Positions 54,113 to 64,000 of a stretch of DNA of 64,000 nt are shown here, one piece after another. Positions within the stretch are counted from its first letter, which is position 1; every line of letters starts with the position of its first letter. A model generated the notes under the pieces. That model was not told the origin of the DNA, did no database searches, and saw only the letters and a list, made by a program, of their open reading frames with translations. This DNA is from Asterella californica (lineage: Eukaryota > Streptophyta > Marchantiopsida > Marchantiales > Aytoniaceae), in contig JAYKYS010000012.1 of assembly GCA_036924285.1 (NCBI GenBank), positions 11,346,001-11,410,000 on the forward strand, read 5' to 3'. Made by a program: the position numbers and the translations under genes.

Positions 54113-56175
54113 CTGGTAACTCATCTAACCTAGCAGCCGCCGCTTGCCAAGTACCACTGGTAGCTGTCCTAATCCTCGACTCCATGGACACGTCTACCGC
54201 CTCTCGCTGAACTACTTCAGCACTAGAGGTAACTACATCCTCGCTCTCACTGAGCGTGGCCGCCAACTGGAACACTAGAGCCAAGTTGACTCCTAATGCC
54301 TTCATATCCGTGGCTGAGAATAGTGGGGCTCGCAAAACTGCTATAGCCACCCCCAACATCGGGTTCGACGTCGCATCCACAGACGTCGAAGGTGGACTCA
54401 CATCACACCCACTCTTGGATGTCGATGTCTCCAACTCTACTACACCATCGGTAGACCGTTTAGGAACTATAGATGTGGTCCTCAACGCCTCCGATAACGT
54501 GAACGACTGGGGAAGCCTGGCCTGTCTACCAGCCTCCCTGCGTTGTGGATCCAACTCCACTGACGCACCTCGTGGCTCAGAGGCACGTACTGCACCTCTA
54601 GTCACTGTCGCAGATGTCTCAATCTGCGCCACACCAGCCATGAAGTCGAAGTCATCTCCTTCTCCTCCATAAGACATGGAAGCCTCTGTTCCACCTGATC
54701 TCCGCTGAGCCATAGCCATACTAGCTATCCTCTGCTCCAACTGCTCAATCCGAGCAGCCATACCTGCTTCTGATGTCGTAGCAGACAGTGGACTGACCGG
54801 TCCTCTCCCAGGTGCTGGACCTCTACCTCCAGCTCGACCACCACGGCCTCCTTGAGCTCCTCCGCCTCGTCCACGATCAGCCTTCCCTTGCCGCAACTCG
54901 GGATGGAGATCAAAACAACGGTCACTACTGTGACCAGGTCGTCCGCAATGCTCACATTGCCTAGGTGCTGCTTGAGACGTTCCTGACGTCTCATAACCAC
55001 CTCTCCTCTGTGGACAGTCCTTTTGCTGATGAGGATCATCACACGTCCAGCAAGGACCCGCTTGCTGCTGGCTAGAGAAGGACGGCATGGATTTTTGCCC
55101 ACCAGATCCTCCAACACCTCCTTGAGATCGTGACTGCTCTGCACGATCCTTACCACCACCACCACCACCACGCTGTTGCGTAGCATGTGATCCTCGAGAG
55201 AAGAGGTGGTCGCTCCATGTGGTGTCTCCTTGCTGAACCCAGCAACCACCACCCTCTTCTCCATCATGTTGAGCTCAATCCGCTCAGCCAGACTAAAGAC
55301 AACCGCCAACGTCGGAGCGGTATCTCTAAGAAGAGTAGCATCTCTAACTCTCCTACGCAGCTCCCGGTCTAGTATCCCATACCAGAACTGGATTGCTTGT
55401 GCTTCCGTCACCTCTTGGATAACGCTGATCAACCGCCTCATGCGAATAAATGCCTCGCGTAGCTCTCTCCAGTCTTCCGCTGGAACTCCTGCAGACTCCT
55501 CAACTTGTCGGTCTGCACACCCTGATAGTTCTTCCTCAAACATTGGAAGAACTGAACCACATGGTTAAACACTGGTGGTATCCCACTCACACTACCACCT
55601 GCTCCACTACCTGTGGACGCACCGCTGGTAGTAGATACTCCGCCACATGTGGCTGTACCACTACTACTGTCACCCGAACTCGCAAGTGCTACGCCTCCCG
55701 AAACAGCGCCAGTAGTGATAGAAACGTAGTTGGGAGACCAATGTTGTCTCCACAACTCGATCTCAACACTGTAATCTCGCCTGAACTCATGATAATCGTC
55801 CATCGGCGGTCCCTCCAAGTGCTGGAACAAACCCTTCCACGCCATGAAGGGTGTAAACAGCTGTGGGTTCCGCATCTGCTGCAGATCGCACCAACTGTCG
55901 AACTCCTGAATGAAGTCATCAGCTCAATGGTACCAATTGTACCCAAGTAAAGTCGAGGCCCCTTCGTGATCCCATAGATCTCGTCCATGTCCCACAACAA
56001 CGGTGTGGCGACACTAGACTCACCACCAAAAAACGCACTGTCTGCGTCTGACTCGTCCTCTGGAACAACCGACGACAATGGTGTAGGTAGTCGGTACTTC
56101 ACCCCACTCCGTGTATACCCACTGTCCGAGAAGTCCCCACCAGAACCTCCCGAGAACTCCGTGATGGGAGAATCT
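53856..56175 (-). pseudogene. Family E Gag with two zinc knuckles
   Basis: The N-terminal part runs from about 56175 through YRLPTPLSSVVPEDES and WDMDEIYGITKGP, then after frameshifts near 55900 and 55450 through the capsid-like region (FMAWKGLFQHLEGPPMDDY; FIRMRRLISVIQEVTEAQAI; FWYGILDRELRRRV). After another frame change near 55200 the frame is open from 55088 to 53856. It has two knuckles, CWTCDDPHQQKDC (shortened spacing) and CEHCGRPGHSSDRC (canonical CX2CX4HX4C), then a Gly/Arg-rich stretch, a coiled segment (RIEQLEQRI) and the start of protease. The RGG-rich and knuckle part would bind RNA. Confidence 0.8.
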
Positions 56176-56407
56176 CGTTAACACACTCCCCAACTGAAAT
56201 GTCGCAATCCCCGTCACCACCGTAACCACCACTTGCCTAACTCCGCTCCTACTGAGTTCACTTATCCCTTACTAGGACGGTCAAGGTAAGGGCAACCTGT
56301 ACCTGCCATCACCACAGGCAGCCTCTCACGGTTTGTTGGTCGTCACTCCAACCGCATCGTGAGAGAGACAAAGGTAGTCTGACTGGTCCGCAACTCCAGT
56401 CTCACTA
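56176..56407 (-). other. Family E leader, proximal part
   Basis: Non-coding sequence upstream of the E gag, up to the copia-2 insertion. A TAA closes the gag frame just upstream of its first recognisable residues. Confidence 0.45.
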
Positions 56408-56635
56408 GTTGATATAGTCCCAAGCTCTAGTAGATCGACGGCTACCATTAGCCAGAGTGGTTAAGGTTGTTAGAGTTAGTTAGAGGGCTAACCCACCATT
56501 AGGGTTTCTCTTGTTCTCACCTCCACTATATATACAGAGAGAGGCAAAGCCTCTCTCATCTCATTCTTATTTTACTTCCTTGTCTACTCGCTCTCTCTCT
56601 TCTTGGAGTGTCCTCGAAGTATCGATCTTTCTACA
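56408..56635 (+). repeat. 5' LTR of copia-2
   Basis: 228 bp, starts GTTGATATAG (initial T lost) and ends TTTCTACA. Confidence 0.93.
56526..56557 (+). promoter_or_regulatory. copia LTR TATA box and hairpin
   Basis: CTATATATAC at 56526-56535 is followed at once by a perfect hairpin, GAGAGAGGC-AAA-GCCTCTCTC, at 56537-56557. The same pair is in all four copia LTRs here (one base differs in the 61517 LTR: TACAAAGAG). The TATA position fits a promoter; the hairpin would lie near the transcript start. Confidence 0.7.
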
Positions 56636-56647
56636 TGGTATCAGAGC
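56636..56647 (+). other. copia-2 primer-binding site
   Basis: TGGTATCAGAGC directly after the 5' LTR, matching the initiator methionine tRNA 3' end. Confidence 0.92.
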
Positions 56648-57285
56648 TGGTGAGAGTGTGTGTCCCTTGCTGATGAGCAAGATGGAGATTGGAGTACAGG
56701 AGAGAGCAGCCGGAGTTGTGCCTAATGTCGAGCACTATCCTGCTGATGCGTTCGGGTGAGACGAAACCGTTTCTTTCGTCACCAGAAACTTTGAACGCGA
56801 TTTCAGAGGCCTAGATGATTTTTTCTCGCTGAAATCTGTCGACCAGTCCTTCTAAGGCTGTCTTGTTCAGAAGGTGCGAATTGTGTACTGGGCCAAGTTT
56901 CAGTCGATTTGGAGGTTTTCAGCGGCAGATTTTCAATCGGATCTTTTTCGACCAAGATGAAAGTTTTAAGACTTGACCCTAAAACAAATTCTGTTCCGAA
57001 TATGGGTGGAATTTGGAAAATTTTGAGGGATCACACACCCATTTCTGACCTCGTTTGGTCCAGTTTCGACCTTTCTTGGAGTGTTCTTTCGACGTTTCCG
57101 TCGTGTTTTGTACACCTACAGTCCGCGGACAGGTTCTTTCTTCATTGTTGCTGCAGGAGGAGTTCGCGGAGTCACCTCGTTGTGACTTGTGACAACTCTT
57201 GATCGCGCGGTGTGGGAAGACGAGTTTCGTGAAGGTTCTGTGAGGTTTTTTGCGTACAAAACAGCGCAATTTTGACATTGCAGCT

Positions 57286-58205
57286 ATGGCGGAGTCCGTG
57301 TCTTTGATCATTGGAGAGAAGCTCGACAAGAACAACTACCAAGTGTGGAAGTTCCGGATGAAGACTTTCTTGCAGGGAGAAGATCTATGGGATCTTATCA
57401 CTGAGGAGGAGAAAGCGCCTGAAGTGTCAATTTCTGACCCGAAATTCAAGGAGTGGAAGAAGCGTTCATATCAAGCTATTCACTACATCGCGCTGACAGT
57501 CTCAGCATCGATGATCGATCACATTCAGGATTGCGATACGCCCAAGAAAGCTTGGGATGCACTCGCGCATCTGTTTCAATCCGGAACAAAGGCGCAGAAG
57601 CTGCAATTGCTGCATCAGTTCAACACCGTGAAGAAAGAGTCGATGTGCATCAATGACTACGTGAACCATGTCAAGCAGCTCGCGGATCAGCTATCTTGTG
57701 TCAAAGTCGAGATTGATCTCATTGTCTTGATCGGAGTCACATTGCAGGGACTACCTGCAGAGTACAAACAGTTCATAACATCGATTTCAACCAGAGAACC
57801 TCTTCTGCGGTTTGATGAGCTTGTTCCTATGATGTTAGGAGAGGAGGTGCGCCTACTGGGGAGTTCTACTTCGACGGGTCAGCAAGAATCTGTCTATTTT
57901 GCAGGTTCTGGAGGATCTCGATGTAGGGGTCGTGGCAAAAGTGTTGGATGTGGACGGGGTCGCGGACAGCAACAACAATCGCAGCAGCAGCAAAATCAAC
58001 AGAACCAGCAGAACCAGCAACAGTCTGGTTACAACAAAATCAGAGAAGAGCGCCTGGTTCCTGCAACTATTGCAAGAAGCAAGGCCACAATGCGAATCAG
58101 TGCTACAAGAAGCAGAACGATCAGAGACAACACGACAACAACCCCCAACAAGGTAACAGCAACCAGCAAGGCTATGCAGTCACTAGCATATCTATTCGGA
58201 GCAGT
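57286..58205 (+). pseudogene. copia-2 Gag
   Basis: The ATG at 57286 (MAESVSLIIGEKLD) opens a frame collinear with copia-1 Gag. The UBN2-type region is intact. In the Gln/Asn-rich stretch a deletion near 58035 shifts the frame, so the zinc knuckle (CNYCKKQGHNANQC) is read in another frame (57948-58211). A further one-base loss near 58173 moves to the pol frame. The junction to protease has no stop, unlike copia-1. Confidence 0.88.
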
Positions 58206-61200
58206 TGCTGATTACTACGCATCCGAGTTATGCGGCTTTCGAGCCACATATGATCGACTCCGGCGCCACCAGTCACATGACTTCCCATCGGGAGTGGTTT
58301 AGTTCACTCGAGTCTGTGGAGACTCCACAGTTTATGGTGACAAGAGATGACACCAAGCACAAGATCCAGCACCTGGTAACATTTCACTTGACATTCCTGC
58401 TTGACATTCCTGCTACTGGTATACGGAATGTCTTACATGTACTCACGTTGACTAGAAACCTGCTATCTGTAGGACAGTTGATAGAGCAGGGTCTGCAAGT
58501 GCGCTTCAATAAAGATGGATGCTTTATTGAAGATTCGCATGGCACTGTCATAGCTCGAGGTATCAAGAGTAGTAGGCTGTTTAAACTAGATGCATCTGCA
58601 CCTAAATTACAGGCTGCCATGTATGGACAGAGTGGTCCAGTAGTGTCCGACATTGACATTTGGCACAAGCGAATTGGGCACATGAACTTTCAGAGGCTGA
58701 AAAGTCTTCCTAGTTCTGACCTGGTTACAGGTCTGCCCAAATTCAAATCCAGTGAGCCCACTGAAGTCTGTGCAGCATGTCAATTCGGCAAGCAAGCTAG
58801 ACAGCCCTTTAAGGGATCAGGTAATAGAGCGAACAAGCTTCTGGAGCTTGTTCACACTGATGTATGGACTGCTTCTCAGTCAAGTATGACCGGTTTCCAG
58901 TACTTCGTGTCGTTCGTTGATGATCATTCGCGTTATACTTGGATCTATTTGTTGAGAAACAAGTCCTCTGCCGAAGTACTGTCAGCATTCCAGACTTTCC
59001 GCAAGTTGGTGGAGAAACAGTCTGGAGCATCTATCCTCTGTTTGAGATCTGATGGAGGAGGCGAGTTCCTTTTTGGAGAATTCGATGCAGATCTGCGTGA
59101 GCATGGTATTCGACGCCAGAAGACCTGCAGTTACAGTCCACAGCAGAACGGGGTTGCGGAGCGCAAGAATCGACACATAGCAGAAGCTGCTCGTGCGATG
59201 TTGAATGAGAAGACCATGCCTAGACCTTACTGGGCAGAAGCTGTTTCATGTGCGGTGTATCTGATGAACCGGACGTCTACAGCGGCAGTCCACAACAAGA
59301 CACCGATGGAGGTCTTCACAGGCAGTAAGCCTGATTACTCTTTCCTTAAAGTTTTCGGATGTATCTATTATGTGCACATACCTGATGAAAGACGTAAGAA
59401 ACTAGATCCGAAAGCAGATAGATGTATCTTCCTTGGTTATGCTTCTGATACGAAAGGATATAGGTGCTACAATCCTTCGTCCAAGCAGTTCTATATCAGT
59501 AGAGATGTCGTTTTTGATGAGCTACAGTCTTGGTTTGCACCTGCACTTGTCGTAGCCATCCCTATACCTACTGTAGAACCAAGGAGTCAGTCCACTGTAG
59601 TACCTCAGAGTAGTATGTTGAGTGGAGGATCTGGAGAAGTCACTGATTCCAGATCAGAATCTGTTGCACATAGAGCTGTTGTTAACGCTGGAGTCCACGT
59701 AACACAGCATAGTGGAACTAGTGTAGTTTCTACACAGGATGAGCGCGTGCTATTGCAGCGTATGTTTGACTCATCCAGATATGTGGATCTTCCACATCCA
59801 CTGGATACTTTGTTCCAGACCTTGGCGTCTACGTCATATCAGTTGCAAGGGGAGGTGACTAGTGCACCGATTACCTCTTGCAGATCTGAGCGGGCAAAAC
59901 ATCCGGTGAGTAGGTATATGCATGAAGGTTTTCTTGCTGCACACCATGCATATATGACCAATGTTCTTCAGGAACAGGAACCGAGTACGCTTGAGGAGGC
60001 GATGCACAAGGTCCAATAGGTAAGTGCTATGGAAGCTGAACTTGTGCGCTTCATCACCAACAGACTTGGGAGTTGGTAGACTTACCTCAGGGTAAGAAAG
60101 CGATTGGTTGCAGGTGGGTCTTCAAGGTCAACGCAACTCGAATGGTACTGTGTGTCGATACAAGATCAGATTGGTAGCTAAGGGCTACGCACAGCAACAT
60201 GGAGTAGATTTTGAGGAGACCTTTGCTCCTGTTGCGAAGATGGTGACTATTCGAACAGCAGTTGCAGTTGCAACTCAGAAAGGTTGGAAGATGCACCAGA
60301 TGGACTTCAAGAACGTCTTCCTCAACGGCGATCTTGAGGAGGAGGTCTACATGCAGCAACCTCCTGGTTATGAGGATCTTAAGTTCCCTTCCCATGTATG
60401 TAAGTTACGGAAGGCTCTCTATGGTCTGAAACAAGCACCAAGAGCATGGTATGCAAAGATCAATTCTTACTTGCAGTCTCTTGGTTTCCACCTGTGTAGT
60501 TCAGACTCTACCTTGTATTCGTTGCGAATACAAGACCGGATTGTTGTGATCACCATCTATGTTGATGACTTGATCATTACCGGTAACTTTGAGGAGCTTA
60601 TTTCCCAGATCAAGGATCACTTGAAATCCGAGTTCGAGATGATGGACTTAGGAGAACTCAAGTACTTCCTTGCTGTGGAGTTCATTAGAGATGGGAAGGA
60701 TGTTTGGCTTGTACAGCGACAGTATGCTCTCAGTATGCTTGAGAGATTTGGTATGCTTGATTGCAAACTCATTGCTACACCATTAGAGCAAGGGGTAAAG
60801 CTAGGAGCAGAGGATGGTGAGTTGCTGGATGATCCACGCATGTACAGACAAATGGTTGGGAGTCTTATCTACTTGACCATCACCAGACCAGACTTGAGTT
60901 ATGTTGTCGGTCTGATTAGTCAATTCATGCAGTCACCACAGAGACCACATTTTGAGGCTGTCAAGCGGATCCTCCGCTACGTGAAGTTCTCGATGCAGTA
61001 CGGACTTCACTATCGATACGGTGGACCATTGTTGTTACATGGCTACACAGATGCTGATTGGGCAGGAAGTGCCGACAGGAGATCCACGTCAGGTTACGCT
61101 TTTGGACTTGGAAGCGCTGCTATAAGCTGAGCTTCTAAGAAGCAATCCACAGTTGCTTTGTTGTCCACGGAAGCAGAGTACCGAGGAGCAACGAACGCAA

Positions 61201-61574
61201 CATGCGAATCGATTTGGCTTCGATGCCTGCTATCTGATATTGGTGTGGAGTGTATAGATCCTGTTGTTGTATATACAGACAACATTAGCAGCATGAAGTT
61301 AGCTAGTAATCCTGTTTTCCATGCTAGGATGAAGCACATTGAGGTGCACTATCACTTTATTAGAGAGAAGGTTCTTGCAGGAGAGATTGAGCTTAGTTAT
61401 GTGAGCACAGGAGATCAGGTTGCCAACATCTTCACTAAGGCATTGCCTAGAGATAAGTTTGATGCTTGCAGACATTGTCTAGGAGTACAGGATGTAGAGA
61501 TGAGCTTGAAGGGGAGTGTTGATATAGTCCCAAGCTCTAGTAGATCGACGGCTACCATTAGCCGGAGTGGTTAG
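58205..61574 (+). pseudogene. copia-2 pol: protease, integrase, reverse transcriptase, RNase H
   Basis: 58205-60019 holds protease (MIDSGATSHM), the integrase zinc-binding region and DDE core (VHTDVW; LRSDGGGEF; QQNGVAERKN), and ends at TAG where copia-1 has TGG. One-base losses near 60043 and 60135 follow. 60108-61130 carries reverse transcriptase (YVDDLIITG) and the start of RNase H (TDADWAGS), ending at TGA where copia-1 has TGG. 61158-61574 completes RNase H (STEAEY) in the same frame and ends inside the 3' LTR. All domains of a Ty1/copia polyprotein are present but the copy cannot make a full product. Confidence 0.92.
61509..61516 (+). other. copia-2 polypurine tract
   Basis: AAGGGGAG ends exactly at the 3' LTR start. 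Confidence 0.9.
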
Positions 61575-61745
61575 GATTGTTAGAGTTAGTTAGAGGGCTA
61601 ACCCACCATTAGGGTTTCCCTTGTTCTCACCTCCACTATATATACAAAGAGAGGCAAAGCCTCTCTCATCTCATTCCTATTTTACTTCCTTGTCTACTCG
61701 CTCTCTCTCTTCTTGGAGTGTCCTCGAAGTATCGATCTTTCTACA
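61517..61745 (+). repeat. 3' LTR of copia-2
   Basis: 229 bp, TGTTGATATAG...TTTCTACA, full length, including the first T missing from the 5' copy. Confidence 0.93.
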
Positions 61746-63251
61746 ACTACCGACAGCACACTGGAGTGAACTCACTCCGGAAATCAAGCGCCAACACAAG
61801 CAAACACGGCGTACAAACAGGAAGCAGAATATGGAGGGGTTTCAACCACAAGAAGTCCAAACGATAACCCTCTACACTCAAACATTCACATAAAGAGAAA
61901 CCCAGCCCCACCCGGACTGACGTCTCCTCGTCGGTGATCACATGCACAATATATGATCACCAACTGTCGTAATTGACACTTGAGGTCACTAACTAGATGT
62001 CTACACCTCTAGTAGCTCCAAAAACACCCACGTGGTAGCTCTACTAGCTCACCCAAGACAACTGCCACCAACTGCCTCCATATGCATCTCTACGATATAG
62101 GCAAACACTACCACAACTATAGCTTACCCCTAATATGTGGGGTCGTCCTACCACTGCTCTAGGGACGTGCGAGAAGGTCTCCTACTACCTTATACAAGTC
62201 CATAAGTACTTGCACGCATCCCTGTAGGACACCAAGAGCTATTGGTCTAGTGGTAAAGCCAAAGCTAAGACTACAGAGTTAGGAGTCCAGGTCCAGGAAT
62301 AGTGTTGGGATGGGTGACCAGTTGGTTTTACACTTCTCACACAACTGGAACTTGGATACCTCTCTCACGCACGCCAGCAAGCTGGCTTGCGGCGGGCTCG
62401 GGCTCAAACTCAGGCTCAGCTCCGCTCAGCTCCGCACTCTCGCACTCCGCTCTCACGCACCTCTGCTCCTCGAAGGCTCCTAACACGCACTCCACACCTC
62501 GACACTCCCGCTCACTCTCTGCTCCGCTCTGCTTGTAGTAGAGTAGAACAGGTACAACACATCACAAGAGACTCAGCTCCACCTCGAATTGTAGAAGATT
62601 GCATCAAAAGAGGCTCCAAAACAGCAAAAACAACTTGCGGGTGCACACGGGTAATCAAAAATCTGACGTAAAACAGCAAGATCACCCAAAACCAACCCGA
62701 ACACCACCACAACAGATGCGCAAATGCATCATACACACTTCGCGAATGCACATACACACAAGAAAACTCCTAAACTCGAGTTTCAACACGAAATTGCACC
62801 AAAATCTGACGTAACTAGCCTTTTGGTACTTTCAGATGACACGGCAGCGAACTTCGACATGCCATAACTTCTTCAATCCTTGGCCAAACTCCACGAAACT
62901 TAGTGCACTAGAATCATCTCTCAAATGCGCTTCCAAAGAGCCCATTCCGGCCCGACATTGACAAGTACTCCGTCGGCCACACTCAAACGCGCAATCCAGC
63001 TCCAACAAGACACTTTAAGAACATTCCGCAAAATTTCTGCAGCGCTTTCGCATGACAAAAATCTCCACTCGACCCCAACAACAGCAAATCGATATGCGAC
63101 CAGCAATGTAGCATGCGCCCACACACCTCGATCACAGCTCCAAACAATCAAGCACGAACATCAACGCTCGAAGATACCAGTGGACGATTTCAGATTTCAG
63201 ATCAACGAGCTCTTACTAAACTCCGCCTCGACCTGCACTCAGTTCTTCGAG
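61746..63251. other. Unclassified segment, probably distal leader or flank of family E
   Basis: No supported gene. It contains a Pol III promoter-like patch (62243-62319) and a CTC/CTCAG-rich low-complexity stretch (about 62397-62535). Being the continuation of the site cut by copia-2, the first part should belong to whatever copia-2 interrupted, most likely the family E 5' region. Confidence 0.4.
62243..62319 (+). other. Pol III-like motifs (tRNA A-box-like and 5S-like)
   Basis: TGGTCTAGTGGTAAAGCC (62243-62260) resembles a tRNA A box. GGATGGGTGACC (62308-62319) matches the conserved box C segment of plant 5S rRNA. There is no complete tRNA or 5S gene. Possibly a degraded SINE; chance is not excluded. 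Confidence 0.35.
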
Positions 63252-63544
63252 TAATCTGAATAGAGAAATTATCATCTCCAACACTATAACAAAGATTACT
63301 CACAAATGATCAAGCCAAACCCACTCTAAACGCGAAGAGAACCCGAGTTACACTCAACAAGACTATCCACCATAGCCTGGAGCTTGAAGGCTCAACTCGA
63401 AGAACTAAGGTCTACAAGCCCTACCTGCGAAGTATATCCCTAGTGGGCTCTCCTCTCAACTCGCCCTAACGGCACTAACAGCCTTACCGGGATGCGCCAC
63501 TTCGCACTCGGTCAACCTAGCCAAGGTGCCAAACTGACGTGACA
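63252..63544. repeat. 293-bp dispersed repeat, copy 2
   Basis: Same length as 48370-48662 with few differences (for example CACTATAAC/CACTACAAC, GCGCCAC/GCGTCAC). Here it lacks the 106-bp flanking repeats. Confidence 0.88.
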
Positions 63545-64000
63545 TGATTCACTGCACAACGATGTTCAAATTTTAACGGTGCAGTCGTGTTTTCAAGAAT
63601 CTTTATTCTAATCTTTAATATAGGAAAGCGTGGTAGGTTTTAGGAGTAGTTTAAATAAAAATTTCTATAAAGATCAACGATGGAAAGATTTTCCCTTTAC
63701 AAGCTTTGTAACTGATTAAGGGAGCATTTAAAGAACCGCGGTGGAGATGCTCTAAGTGATCAATGTGACACATGAACTATCATGTCTTTCTTGCTGCCAG
63801 AAGATTCACTTGTTAAGCCAAATCGTTAATTTTTCATTGTTTAGAGCAAACTTGCAAAAAGATAGATTTGATCTTTATACTTTCTCCTTTTATACATCCT
63901 TACACATTAGTCTTTTATTATTTTACATGTCACGAATCACTTTTCACTGTAATTTGTAACCATAGCAGAGCTAAAATTTTTACTCTCATCTCTCATTTGT
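63545..64000. other. Unclassified AT-rich segment
   Basis: Nothing recognisable: no domain, no repeat matching the rest of the window. Confidence 0.4.

Larger units (their letters stand above)
48773..56407 (-). mobile_element. Family E Ty3/gypsy element with DNA methyltransferase and PHD finger
   Basis: Minus strand. Order: gag with two zinc knuckles, protease, C5 DNA methyltransferase, reverse transcriptase, RNase H, integrase, PHD finger. Every domain is recognisable but most carry stops or frameshifts. The leader is interrupted by copia-2 (56408-61745) and probably resumes at 61746. I could not identify a matching LTR pair. The 106/293-bp repeats just beyond its 3' end (48263-48770) and the 293-bp copy at 63252 bracket the whole region and may be related to its LTRs, but this is unproven. 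Confidence 0.85.
56408..61745 (+). mobile_element. Ty1/copia retrotransposon copia-2
   Basis: Plus strand, 5.34 kb, same family as copia-1. LTRs 56408-56635 and 61517-61745, initiator-Met primer-binding site, leader, gag, pol, polypurine tract. The flanks ACTA (left) and ACTAC (right) suggest a 5-bp target duplication with a two-base loss at the left junction, which would also explain the missing first T of the 5' LTR. More decayed than copia-1: several frameshifts and two stops. Inserted in the leader region of family E. Confidence 0.93.

Noticed and set aside
62387..62671. 94-aa Arg/Ser/His-rich frame
   Set aside because: Translation of a CTC/CAG-rich low-complexity stretch; composition explains the open frame.

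Overview
The window is a repeat-dominated eukaryotic segment made almost entirely of nested, decayed LTR retrotransposons. I see no convincing single-copy host gene. Ty1/copia and Ty3/gypsy elements with plant-type domain orders, a copia primer-binding site of the initiator-Met tRNA type, and a Ty3/gypsy element carrying a cytosine-5 DNA methyltransferase plus a PHD finger point to a streptophyte (charophyte) green alga with a large genome, Chara-like. That identity is inference; no host marker gene is present. Families are named here A, B, D, E and copia-1/copia-2.

Layout: 1-522 is an inverted piece of the family D LTR. 523-746 is an integrase C-terminus plus a polypurine tract that runs straight into the first family B unit (747-5609, + strand). 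A truncated family A element (5610-8304, -) ends in a rearrangement junction with the 3' part of a second, inverted B unit (8305-22575, -). That B unit is split by a nearly complete 8.7-kb family A Ty3/gypsy element (11582-20286, -) with two 1.37-kb LTRs and a 4-bp target duplication. Family D element D1 (22576-35302, +) is 5'-truncated and split by a 5.38-kb copia element (23740-29119, -) with a 5-bp target duplication. A B fragment (35632-36122) is cut by the 5' LTR and gag remains of D2 (36123-about 38650). A diverged A-type LTR (39894-41158) sits near two 104-bp direct repeats. A third B unit lies at 42759-48145 (+). Family E (48773 to beyond 56175, -) has the order gag, protease, DNA methyltransferase, reverse transcriptase, RNase H, integrase, PHD finger. 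A second copia (56408-61745, +) interrupts its leader region. The rest (61746-64000) is unclassified apart from a 293-bp repeat also found at 48370.

Most coding regions carry stops and frameshifts. Where an intact relative is present for comparison, many stops are TGG to TGA/TAG or CAG to TAG, as expected from deamination of methylated cytosine. The least damaged proteins are the family A gag-protease (790 aa, open), the A integrase, the copia-1 polyprotein (one frame, three stops) and the E reverse transcriptase and integrase core.

Most notable: (1) the decayed DNA methyltransferase and PHD finger in family E; (2) a canonical -1 frameshift heptamer exactly at the family A gag/pol overlap; (3) family B, which carries an unrecognised gag-like protein, has no visible pol, and is saturated with the hexamer GAAGAC/GTCTTC on both strands; (4) a 157-bp tandem repeat inside the family D LTRs.
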